This document shows positions 7,324-13,354 of a stretch of 13,642 nucleotides of DNA, one piece after another (the first letter of the stretch is position 1; every line of letters begins with the position of its first letter). Source of the stretch: Pseudomonadota bacterium. GTDB taxonomy: Bacteria > Pseudomonadota > Gammaproteobacteria > Burkholderiales > Thiobacillaceae. The stretch spans positions 1-13,642 of the forward strand of contig JAJYXA010000177.1 of the NCBI GenBank assembly GCA_021791235.1, read 5' to 3'. The translations under genes and the position numbers were made by a program. The notes beneath the pieces were generated by a model. That model ran no database searches. It worked only from the letters and a program-made list of their open reading frames with translations, and was not told the origin of the DNA.

Positions 7324-7815
7324 TTATTTCAAAGCCGCCAGCGCGGCCACGTAATCCGGCTCCTGCTTGATCTCGGGAACGAGCTCGGCATGGAGCACCT
7401 TGTTGGACTCGTCGAGCACCACCACGGCGCGCGCGGTGATGCCGGCAAGCGGCCCGCTGGTGATGGCGACGCCGTAGTTCTTCATGAATTCCGCTCCGCG
7501 CATGGTCGACAGCGTCACCACGTTGTGGGCGCCTTCGGCGCCGCAGAAGCGGCTCATCGCGAACGGCAGGTCGGCCGAGATCACCAGCACGGCGACCTTG
7601 TCGGAGGCGGCGGCGTTGAATTTCTTGGTCGAGGTCGCACACACCGGGGTGTCGAGGCTGGGCACGATGTTGAGGATCTTCTTCTTGCCGGCGAAGTCGG
7701 CCAGCGAGACGTCGGCCAGGTCCTTGTTGACCAGCTTGAAGTCGGGCGCGGTGTCGCCGACCTTGGGGAAGCTGCCTGCGACGTCGATGGGGTTGCCTGC
7801 CAGAGTCACTGCCAT
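7324..7815 (-). CDS. Thiol peroxidase (Tpx), atypical 2-Cys peroxiredoxin
   Basis: A 163-aa peroxiredoxin of the Tpx group, which reduces hydrogen and alkyl peroxides with thioredoxin as electron donor. The thioredoxin fold begins after [15 protein letters not shown] (19-33). The peroxidatic cysteine is C59 in [12 protein letters not shown] (52-63), with the Tx-x-C geometry of the family (Thr56). The resolving cysteine is C91 in MSRFCGAEG (87-95), and Arg in RFCG is also typical of Tpx. Length matches E. coli Tpx (168 aa). The start has the best Shine-Dalgarno of the operon: AGGAG seven bases before the ATG. It lies between gcvPA and gcvPB, flanked on each side by a repeat element from a different family. 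Its own promoter cannot be excluded. Confidence 0.95.
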   Translation of the reverse strand: MAVTLAGNPIDVAGSFPKVGDTAPDFKLVNKDLADVSLADFAGKKKILNIVPSLDTPVCATSTKKFNAAASDKVAVLVISADLPFAMSRFCGAEGAHNVVTLSTMRGAEFMKNYGVAITSGPLAGITARAVVVLDESNKVLHAELVPEIKQEPDYVAALAALK

Positions 7816-7836
7816 GTTTGTTCTCCTAAAAGTGCA

Positions 7837-7953
7837 TTAACCACAGAGGCACAGAGATATGTCCCACAGGGACGGTATCCCTTGGGACACAGAGGATACT
7901 CAAACCAGAGTCTCGCATCGCTTTTCTCTGTGCCTCTGTGTCTCTGTGGTGAA
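7837..7953. repeat. CACAGAG-armed inverted-repeat element, copy 2 (gcvPA-tpx gap)
   Basis: The element starts TTAACCACAGAG (7837-7848) and ends CTCTGTGGTGAA (7942-7953), the same ends as copy 1. The right arm shows three 8-bp periods (CTCTGTG plus one base). Inside is a nested hairpin: TGTCCC (7860-7865) with GGGACA (7884-7889), and AGGGA (7868-7872) with TCCCT (7878-7882), loop CGGTA. The gcvPA stop is at 7960 and the tpx Shine-Dalgarno at 7823-7827, so it fills the gap but spares the ribosome binding site. Confidence 0.85.
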
Positions 7954-7959
7954 AGGGTT

Positions 7960-9336
7960 TCAGTTCTTGTACGCACACGGCGGGGCTTCGCGCCGCTTCG
8001 ACAAAATGCGTTCCAACTGCTGCGCGTAGTGATCGAGGTCGGCGGCGGTCTTGGTTTCGGTGACGCACACCAGGATCGCCTGCCCGAGCTCGGGATACCA
8101 GCCGGAAATATCCAGCCCGCCGAGGATGCCCTGCGCGCGCAGCGCACGCAGCACGTCCTTCGCGTTGTCGTTCAGTTTCAGCACCACTTCGTGGAAGATG
8201 GGGTTGGCGAACGCGCGCGTCACGCCGGGAATCGCCGCCAGCCTGCCGGCCAGTGTAACCGTGTTGGCATGGCTGTTTGATGCGACTTTCGCCAGACCCT
8301 GCGGCCCCAGCAGCGCCATGTATTGCGTCGCCGCGGTGACCACCAGGCCCTGGTTGGTGCAGATGTTGGAGGTGGCCTTGGAGCGGCGGATGTGCTGCTC
8401 GCGCGCCTGCAGCGTCAGCGTAAAACCGGGCTTGCCGTCGAGGTCGACGGTGCGGCCGACGATGCGCCCCGGCATCTGCCGCACAAAATCCCGGCGGCAG
8501 CACATGAAGCCGAAGTAGGGCCCGCCCGAGGCCATTGGTGCGCCCAGCGGTTGGCCTTCGCCCACTGCGATGTCGGCGCCTTTCGTTCCCCAACGGCCGG
8601 GCGCTTCCAGCACCGCCAGCGTGGTGGGGTTGACCAGCGCGATCGCCAGCGCGCCCTTGTCGTGCGCCCAGTCGGTCATCGCGTGCACGTCTTCCAGCAC
8701 GCCGAAGAAATTGGGCTGCGGAATCACCAGGCCGGCGAAGCTGCCGGGCTCCAGGGGCAGAACGGTCTGGCCGGTGGCGGGGTCAAAATCAAGTTCGACC
8801 AGCTCGATGCCCTGGTTCCTCACCGTCGTATCGACCACTCGGCGGTAGATCGGGTGCGCGGTCTTCGGCACGAGCACGCGGCGCGAGGTCTTGTGCGCGC
8901 GGACCGCCATCAGCACCGCCTCGGCCAGCGCCGAGGCGCCGTCGTACAGCGACGCGTTCGACACGTCGAGCCCGGTGAGCCGGGTCATCATGGTCTGGTA
9001 TTCGTAGATCAGCTGCAGCGTGCCCTGGCTCGCCTCGGCCTGGTAAGGCGTGTAGGCGGAATAGAACTCGCCGCGCGTGGTGATCTGCCAGATCGCCGCC
9101 GGGATGTGGTGCTCGTAGACGCCGGCGCCGATGAAGTTGGACCAGAAGCCGTCGGCCGACGCGCGTTCCTGCATAAGCCGCGCCACCGCCATTTCGGGCA
9201 GGCCGTCGGGTACGTCACGCAGCTTGCCGGTCTTCAGTGCAGGCGGGATTTCGTCGAACAGGTCCTCGATGCCGGCGGCGCCGATGGCGCCGAGCATGGC
9301 GGAGACGTCTTCTTCGGTGTGGGGAATGAAGGGCAT
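7960..9336 (-). CDS. Glycine dehydrogenase (decarboxylating) subunit 1, GcvPA
   Basis: A 458-aa N-terminal half of the split P-protein, matching the usual length of GcvPA (about 450 aa). It forms an alpha2beta2 enzyme with GcvPB; this subunit has the PLP fold but not the PLP lysine. Family-like segments include the start [31 protein letters not shown] (about 65-76), [22 protein letters not shown] (94-115), [15 protein letters not shown] and the glycine-rich [19 protein letters not shown] loop. The start is firm from homology, but the only bases between the CTAG repeat and the ATG are AAAAA-like sequence with no Shine-Dalgarno. The gene lies 110 bp after gcvH and 144 bp before tpx, both gaps being filled by repeat elements. 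Confidence 0.95.
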   Translation of the reverse strand: MPFIPHTEEDVSAMLGAIGAAGIEDLFDEIPPALKTGKLRDVPDGLPEMAVARLMQERASADGFWSNFIGAGVYEHHIPAAIWQITTRGEFYSAYTPYQAEASQGTLQLIYEYQTMMTRLTGLDVSNASLYDGASALAEAVLMAVRAHKTSRRVLVPKTAHPIYRRVVDTTVRNQGIELVELDFDPATGQTVLPLEPGSFAGLVIPQPNFFGVLEDVHAMTDWAHDKGALAIALVNPTTLAVLEAPGRWGTKGADIAVGEGQPLGAPMASGGPYFGFMCCRRDFVRQMPGRIVGRTVDLDGKPGFTLTLQAREQHIRRSKATSNICTNQGLVVTAATQYMALLGPQGLAKVASNSHANTVTLAGRLAAIPGVTRAFANPIFHEVVLKLNDNAKDVLRALRAQGILGGLDISGWYPELGQAILVCVTETKTAADLDHYAQQLERILSKRREAPPCAYKN

Positions 9337-9342
9337 TTTTTG

Positions 9343-9446
9343 CTAGGGGCTAGGAATTAGGATCTGGGATCTAGGGGAGGGGGCCGAATCAAGGAGCGCG
9401 GCACAGCCGCACATTCCCTAGTTCCTAGCCCCTAACTCCTAGCTCC
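9343..9446. repeat. CTAG-heptad inverted-repeat element, copy B (gcvH-gcvPA gap)
   Basis: Left-arm heptads are AGGGGCT, AGGAATT, AGGATCT and GGGATCT, then AGGGG. The right arm on the minus strand has AGGAGCT, AGGAGTT, AGGGGCT and AGGAACT, then AGGGAATG. The core hairpin is GCGGC-ACA-GCCGC: the stem is identical to copies A and C and only the loop differs. Six CTAG sites were counted. The element touches the gcvH stop (9447) and stops six bases before the gcvPA ATG. Confidence 0.9.
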
Positions 9447-9836
9447 TCAATGGGCTTCCGACTCCACCAGTTTCTGGTACGCCGTGGCGTCGAGCAGTCC
9501 GGCGACGTCGCCCGGGTTGGCCGGCTTCATCTTGAACATCCAGGCGGCGTAGGCGTCCTGGTTCACCGACTCGGGACTGGCCTCGACGTCGCCGTTGGCG
9601 GCGATCACTTCGCCGGCGACCGGCGCGTAGACGTCGGACGCGGCCTTCACCGACTCGACCACCGCGCATTCCTCGCCCTTGGCGAGCTTGCGGCCGGCAG
9701 CCGGGTTCTCGATGAACACCATGTCGCCGAGCAGGTCCTGCGCGTGGTGGGTGATGCCCACGGTCAGCGTGCCGTCGGCTTCGACGCGCACCCATTCGTG
9801 GCTGGGGGTGTATTTGAGGTCTGCGGGTATGGTCAT
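9447..9836 (-). CDS. Glycine cleavage system H protein
   Basis: A 129-aa lipoyl carrier that shuttles the aminomethyl intermediate from the P-protein to the T-protein and electrons to the L-protein. The lipoylation lysine is K64 in [18 protein letters not shown] (59-76), the standard motif. The N-terminus ([15 protein letters not shown]) and the helix near the C-terminus ([18 protein letters not shown]) fit the family, and the length is normal. Only a weak GGA lies upstream of the ATG. It is the second gene of the operon, 125 bp after gcvT across repeat copy C. Confidence 0.96.
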   Translation of the reverse strand: MTIPADLKYTPSHEWVRVEADGTLTVGITHHAQDLLGDMVFIENPAAGRKLAKGEECAVVESVKAASDVYAPVAGEVIAANGDVEASPESVNQDAYAAWMFKMKPANPGDVAGLLDATAYQKLVESEAH

Positions 9837-9846
9837 GGTTCTGTCC

Positions 9847-9956
9847 AGGGGTTAGGAATTAGGAACTAGGAGTTAGGGGTAAAGAAACTATCGATATCAA
9901 AGGGCGCGGCGAAGCCGCGCATTCCCTAAATCCTAGCCTCTAGCCCCTAGCCCCCT
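9847..9956. repeat. CTAG-heptad inverted-repeat element, copy C (gcvT-gcvH gap)
   Basis: Left-arm heptads are AGGGGTT, AGGAATT, AGGAACT and AGGAGTT, then AGGGG, the most degenerate of the four. The right arm on the minus strand has GGGGGCT, AGGGGCT, AGAGGCT and AGGATTT, then AGGGAATG. The core again has GCGGC-GAA-GCCGC and CATTCCCTA, preceded by an AT-richer stretch (TATCGATATC) absent from the other copies. Four CTAG sites were counted. It fills the gap between the gcvT stop (9962) and gcvH. Confidence 0.9.
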
Positions 9957-9961
9957 CAAAA

Positions 9962-11041
9962 TCAAATCAATACCTTGCCATTGCGCACGAACGGATACTT
10001 CACCACCTTCGCGCGCAATTTCTTGTCGCGGATCTCGACTTCGACTTCCTCGCCGGGGGCGATGCCGAGCGGGATGCGGGCGAGCGCGATCGACTGCTGC
10101 ATCGTAGGCGAAAACGTGCCGGAGGTGATTTCGCCGTCGCCGTGCTTCGTGTGGACCTTCTGGTGGCTGCGCAAGACGCCGCGGTCCAGCAGCACGAGGC
10201 CGGCGAGCTGTTTGGTGACTTCGCTTTTTTCCAGCGCCTGGCGGCCGACGAAGTCGCGCTCGCTCTTCAGGTCCACCGTCCAGGCCAGGCCGGATTCCAG
10301 GGGGCTGGTGGTCTCGTCCATGTCCTGGCCGTAGAGGTTCATCCCGGCCTCCAGCCGCAGGGTGTCGCGCGCTCCCAGGCCGACCGGCTTGCCGCCGGCT
10401 TCCATCATGGCTTTCCAGAAAAAGGGCGCGGATTTCGCCAGCACCATCACCTCGAAGCCGTCTTCGCCGGTGTAGCCGGTGCGGGCGATGAACATCTCGC
10501 CCATGGCGGCGGCATTGAAGGGCTTGAGAGCCGCGGTGATCTGGTCGACGCCGGGCAGGGCTTCGTTCAGCACGCGGGTCGCGTCGGGGCCCTGGATCGC
10601 GATCATCGCGAGATCGCGGCGCGGGGTGAGGGTGAGACCCATGCCCCAGTCGGCGTTCATTTTCTCCATCCACGCGAGATCCTTCTCCGCGGTGCCGGCG
10701 TTGACCACCAGGCGGAACCAGCTCTCGTCCATGAAATAGATGATGAGGTCGTCGATGACGCCGCCCGCCTCGTTCAGCATGCACGAATACAGCGCCTTGC
10801 CGGACACCTGCAGCTTGTCGACGTTGTTCGCCACCAGCCGGCGCAGGAAGGCGCGCGCGTTGGCGCCGCGGATGTCGAGCGGCAGCATGTGCGACACGTC
10901 GAACAGGCCGCAGCCGGAACGCACGGCGTGGTGTTCCGAAAGTTGCGAGCCGTAGTTGACCGGCATGTCCCAGCCGCCGAAGTCGACCATCTTGGCGCCG
11001 AGTTCGCGGTGGGTGGCGTTGAGCGGAGTCTGTTTGAGCAT
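9962..11041 (-). CDS. Glycine cleavage system T protein (aminomethyltransferase)
   Basis: A 359-aa tetrahydrofolate-dependent aminomethyltransferase that releases ammonia from the H-protein intermediate and makes 5,10-methylene-THF. Family motifs are present: [15 protein letters not shown] (18-32), LFDVSHM (46-52), [11 protein letters not shown] (92-102, containing the catalytic Asp region), [13 protein letters not shown] and the C-terminal barrel with GRQALEKSE and [17 protein letters not shown]. Length is normal. It is the first gene of the operon, and its ATG is only eight bases from the U-tract of the leader terminator; GGTG in that short space is the only ribosome-binding-like sequence. 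The leader carries the tandem glycine riboswitch. Confidence 0.96.
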   Translation of the reverse strand: MLKQTPLNATHRELGAKMVDFGGWDMPVNYGSQLSEHHAVRSGCGLFDVSHMLPLDIRGANARAFLRRLVANNVDKLQVSGKALYSCMLNEAGGVIDDLIIYFMDESWFRLVVNAGTAEKDLAWMEKMNADWGMGLTLTPRRDLAMIAIQGPDATRVLNEALPGVDQITAALKPFNAAAMGEMFIARTGYTGEDGFEVMVLAKSAPFFWKAMMEAGGKPVGLGARDTLRLEAGMNLYGQDMDETTSPLESGLAWTVDLKSERDFVGRQALEKSEVTKQLAGLVLLDRGVLRSHQKVHTKHGDGEITSGTFSPTMQQSIALARIPLGIAPGEEVEVEIRDKKLRAKVVKYPFVRNGKVLI

Positions 11042-11049
11042 GGGGCACC

Positions 11050-11086
11050 AAAAATAAAAAGGGTGAAGCGCGGATTCGCTTCACCC
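11050..11086 (-). terminator. Intrinsic terminator in the gcv leader
   Basis: On the minus strand a perfect 10-bp stem GGGTGAAGCG (11086-11077) and CGCTTCACCC (11070-11061) with a 6-nt loop is followed by TTTTTATTTTT (11060-11050). It starts at the base next to the closing stem of aptamer 2 and ends eight bases before the gcvT start, the usual place for the expression platform of a transcription-attenuating glycine riboswitch. Confidence 0.9.
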
Positions 11087-11291
11087 CTCTGTCCTTGGTA
11101 CCTGAGAGATTACGGCCGGCTGATTGATCGAACCAGCGGGCCGCTGCCCCTTCGGTGGCGATCGTGCGATCGCGCTCTCCAGAGTGCTTTCCCAAGGTTT
11201 TGCTTGGGGTGTTGCGGTCCTTTTGCCTGAGCGATTCCGGGTGAATTGCGCCTTCGGCGGCATGCTGTGCACGCGCTCTCCCGCAACGGGA
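11087..11291 (-). promoter_or_regulatory. Tandem glycine riboswitch upstream of gcvT
   Basis: Two glycine aptamers lie in series on the minus strand. Aptamer 1 is closed by GTTGCGG (11287-11281) with CCGCAAC (11217-11211) and has the conserved GGAGAG, GCCGAAGGCGCAA and CTCAGGCAAAAGGACCG blocks. Aptamer 2 is closed by CTCTG (11184-11180) with CAGAG (11091-11087) and has GGAGAG, CACCGAAGGGGCA and TCTCTCAGGTACCAAGGAC. A terminator follows at once. In this RNA class glycine normally turns on gcv expression so that excess glycine is oxidised; that direction is expected here but cannot be proven by eye. The operon controlled would run gcvT-gcvH-gcvPA-tpx-gcvPB-dgkA. Confidence 0.95.
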
Positions 11292-11298
11292 GTGCGAA

Positions 11299-11304
11299 AC
11301 TATA
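11299..11304 (-). promoter_or_regulatory. Candidate -10 box of the gcv leader
   Basis: TATAGT on the minus strand lies about seven bases before the first aptamer, where a transcription start would be expected. No convincing -35 is present at 16-18 bp (TGGTTG at 17 bp is the nearest). The gap from the DUF3426 stop (11346) to here is short, so the promoter must lie in this region or inside the upstream gene if the leader is separately transcribed. Confidence 0.4.
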
Positions 11305-11345
11305 CCGAAGAAGCCTCCGCCCAACCAGCCCTGGAGTCGTGCGTA

Positions 11346-12362
11346 TCAATAAGTCAGCTGCAAATCGAAGCCCATCGGCGCCAAGTCGCGCACGGTCAGC
11401 GGCAGGCTCAAGGGCTGTTCGCTGCGCGGCGGGATGCCGGCGGCGATGCGCCGGGCATCGTTGAGGTATTCGCTGGGGGCAAAGCTGCGGCGCGCCAGCG
11501 GACGGCTGCGCTGGTCGGTCAGGGTGAGCACCAGCACCGGCCAGGCCTGGGCATGGCCGGCCCGGTTGCCGAGGGTGAGGATGAGCTTCAGGCGGCCGCT
11601 GGCCTCGGTTTGCAGGTCGGAGCCGACGATCTGCAGCAGCGCCAGGTTTTTCGGCAGCGAGAGTGTGCAGCCCAGCACGGCGCACGCCTGTTCGAGCGCG
11701 GGGCGGGTCTGCGGCAGCCGGCTGACCAGCGTGTCGCGCAGGAAATAGGCGGTTTGCGCAAGTAGCAGCACCAGCAGCAGCGCGCTGGCCGTGCCCCCTA
11801 TCCAGGGGGGAATGCGGCGCGGCGCGGACGGGAAGCGCGCCTTGCGCGGCAAGGGCGTTGCATATTCGACGCGTGCCGCGGGCGGGGCCGGCGCAACGGC
11901 GGAGGCCGGTGCGGGCGAATCGGCGGGCGCTGTGGGTTCCGGCGGGTAGGTCGAGGGGGCGGGATAGATCTGCGGCAGCGGGCCGGGTTCGTCCGCTACC
12001 GGAATGTCGGGGTCGATGAGAATGATCGAAGGCAGGTCGAGCGACACTTCGCGCTGGGCGATGCCGCGCGGGGTGTCGGTGACCGCGCTGTCCTCGGCGG
12101 GGGAGGCGGCCTCGGGAGGCGCCTCGGCCAAGGCGGCATCCGGGGTGGCCGCTGGCGCTGTTTCCGGTAATGGAGGCGTTTCGGCGGGCGCGGGTTCGGC
12201 CACCGCGGGTAGTGGCGAACCATCTTCCATGAGCAGGCCCGGGCGCGCGTCGAAGGCGCCGCCGCACACGCTGCACTGCACCCAGCCCTGCGCGGCGTCG
12301 AGCTGGTACGCTCCGAGGCGGAACACGCTGGCACAGTGCGGGCAGGTGGTGCGGTAGTTCAC
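11346..12362 (-). CDS. Zinc-ribbon and DUF3426 membrane protein
   Basis: A 338-aa protein with three parts. Residues 1-37 are an MJ0042-type zinc ribbon with two CxxC pairs (C7/C10 and C30/C33). Residues about 45-185 are a low-complexity Pro/Ala/Glu-rich linker. One transmembrane helix lies at about 188-207 (ASALLLVLLLAQTAYF), and residues 215-336 are a DUF3426 domain, predicted outside the cytoplasm, containing ALEQACAVLGCTLSLP. The start is GTG and overlaps the prmA stop as GTGA (12359-12362), with AGGGA about eight bases upstream, so translation is coupled to prmA. This domain pair is common next to prmA in betaproteobacteria; its function is not established. Confidence 0.88.
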   Translation of the reverse strand: MNYRTTCPHCASVFRLGAYQLDAAQGWVQCSVCGGAFDARPGLLMEDGSPLPAVAEPAPAETPPLPETAPAATPDAALAEAPPEAASPAEDSAVTDTPRGIAQREVSLDLPSIILIDPDIPVADEPGPLPQIYPAPSTYPPEPTAPADSPAPASAVAPAPPAARVEYATPLPRKARFPSAPRRIPPWIGGTASALLLVLLLAQTAYFLRDTLVSRLPQTRPALEQACAVLGCTLSLPKNLALLQIVGSDLQTEASGRLKLILTLGNRAGHAQAWPVLVLTLTDQRSRPLARRSFAPSEYLNDARRIAAGIPPRSEQPLSLPLTVRDLAPMGFDLQLTY

Positions 12363-13249
12363 TTTTTAATCCCTGCCAGCCGCACCCAGCCCTCGTCGAT
12401 GGCGGGCGGGTCGAAAACAAACCCGTCGCGGTAGACCGCCATGACGTCCTCAGCCTGCTCGGCCAGAATGCCGGACAGCACTAGTTGGCCACCAGGACGG
12501 ACGCGGCCCGTCAGCAGCGGCGCCATGCCCTTGAGCGGATTGGTGAGGATGTTGGCGACGACGACGTCATACTGCCCGGGCGCGAGTTCGCCGGGCAGGC
12601 AAAAGTGCGCAGTCACGTTGTTGAGTTCGGCGTTGTCGCGCGAGGCGGTGACCGCCTGCGCGTCGATGTCGACGCCCTCAACGCGAGCCGCGCCGAGCCT
12701 GGCCGCGGCGATGGCGAGGATGCCGGAGCCGCAGCCGTAGTCCAGCAGGGTTTCGCCGCCGCGCAGATGCCCGTCGAGCCAGCGCAGGCACAGCCGCGTG
12801 GTGGGGTGGCTGCCGGTGCCGAAAGCCAGGCCGGGATCGAGCTTGAGGTTGATCGCGCTGCCGTCGGGCGCGGCATGCCAGGTCGGCACGATCCACAGGC
12901 GCGGCGAGATGGGGATGGGGTCGAACTGCGACTGGGTGAGGCGCACCCAGTCCTGTTCGGCCACGCTTTCGACCGTGTACTCGGCGGGAACGGGCATGCC
13001 TGCCTGATTCGCCGCCGCGGCCAGCGTTTCCGCCACATCGGCGTCTTCGTCCAGCAGCACCATCGCGATGCTGTTCGGCCACAGTTCGGCGGTCGGGTGG
13101 TCAGGTTCGCCGAACAGCGGCGTTTCGTCCACGGTGCCGGCGTCGGCATCTTCCAGCGACACCGACAGCGCGCCGGCTTCCATCAGCGCGTCGGACAGCG
13201 GTTCGGCCTGTTTGGAGTCGACGAGGATGCGGACGGATTGCCAGGGCAT
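12359..13249 (-). CDS. Ribosomal protein L11 methyltransferase
   Basis: A 296-aa SAM-dependent enzyme that methylates lysines and the N-terminus of ribosomal protein L11. The N-terminal substrate-recognition domain (1-60, MPWQSVRILV start) is followed by LDPGLAFGTGSHPTT (137-151), the SAM-binding loop LLDYGCGSGILAIAAARLG (168-186), the acidic strand GVDIDAQAV (192-200) and VVANILTNPL (230-239), the PrmA catalytic-site motif. Length is typical (about 293-300 aa). It is downstream of accC, a frequent arrangement in Proteobacteria, and is overlapped by the DUF3426 gene. The ATG directly follows the CTAG-heptad repeat, so no Shine-Dalgarno is visible; expression may rely on a leaderless-like or unstructured initiation, or on read-through from accC. 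Confidence 0.95.
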   Translation of the reverse strand: MPWQSVRILVDSKQAEPLSDALMEAGALSVSLEDADAGTVDETPLFGEPDHPTAELWPNSIAMVLLDEDADVAETLAAAANQAGMPVPAEYTVESVAEQDWVRLTQSQFDPIPISPRLWIVPTWHAAPDGSAINLKLDPGLAFGTGSHPTTRLCLRWLDGHLRGGETLLDYGCGSGILAIAAARLGAARVEGVDIDAQAVTASRDNAELNNVTAHFCLPGELAPGQYDVVVANILTNPLKGMAPLLTGRVRPGGQLVLSGILAEQAEDVMAVYRDGFVFDPPAIDEGWVRLAGIKK

Positions 13250-13251
13250 AT

Positions 13252-13354
13252 CAGGGGCTAGGGGCTAGGGGCTAGGGGCTAGGATTTAGGGGCGGAATAT
13301 TGTGCAGCGACGCCGCCCTCATTCCCTAACCCCTAGATCCTAAATCCTAGCCCC
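13252..13354. repeat. CTAG-heptad inverted-repeat element, copy D (accC-prmA gap)
   Basis: The left arm has four perfect AGGGGCT heptads (13253-13280) followed by AGGATTT and AGGGG. The right arm on the minus strand has AGGGGCT, AGGATTT, AGGATCT and AGGGGTT, then AGGGAATG. The core has diverged (GCAGCGACGCCGC in place of the perfect hairpin) but keeps CATTCCCTA. Six CTAG sites were counted. It spans the whole 105-bp gap from the accC stop (13355) to the prmA ATG (13249). Confidence 0.9.
13254..13278 (+). other. Canonical G-quadruplex motif next to the prmA start
   Basis: Four GGGG runs (13254-57, 13261-64, 13268-71, 13275-78) are each separated by the 3-base loop CTA. This meets the standard four-tetrad, short-loop G-quadruplex pattern. 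The G-rich strand is the template strand for prmA, four bases beyond its ATG, so the mRNA carries the C-rich version. Confidence 0.75.

Noticed and set aside
7324..7815. tpx as part of a mobile cargo or defence island
   Set aside because: It is an intact ordinary housekeeping peroxiredoxin with no recombinase, transposase or defence gene nearby.
9933..11324. Minus-strand open frame running through the riboswitch and gcvT
   Set aside because: It crosses a structured RNA and terminator, and gcvT in another frame explains the region with full family motifs.
13252..13354. The heptad arrays as a CRISPR array or minisatellite
   Set aside because: The unit is only 7 bp with no spacers, and the inverted right arm plus conserved core shows a palindromic element instead.
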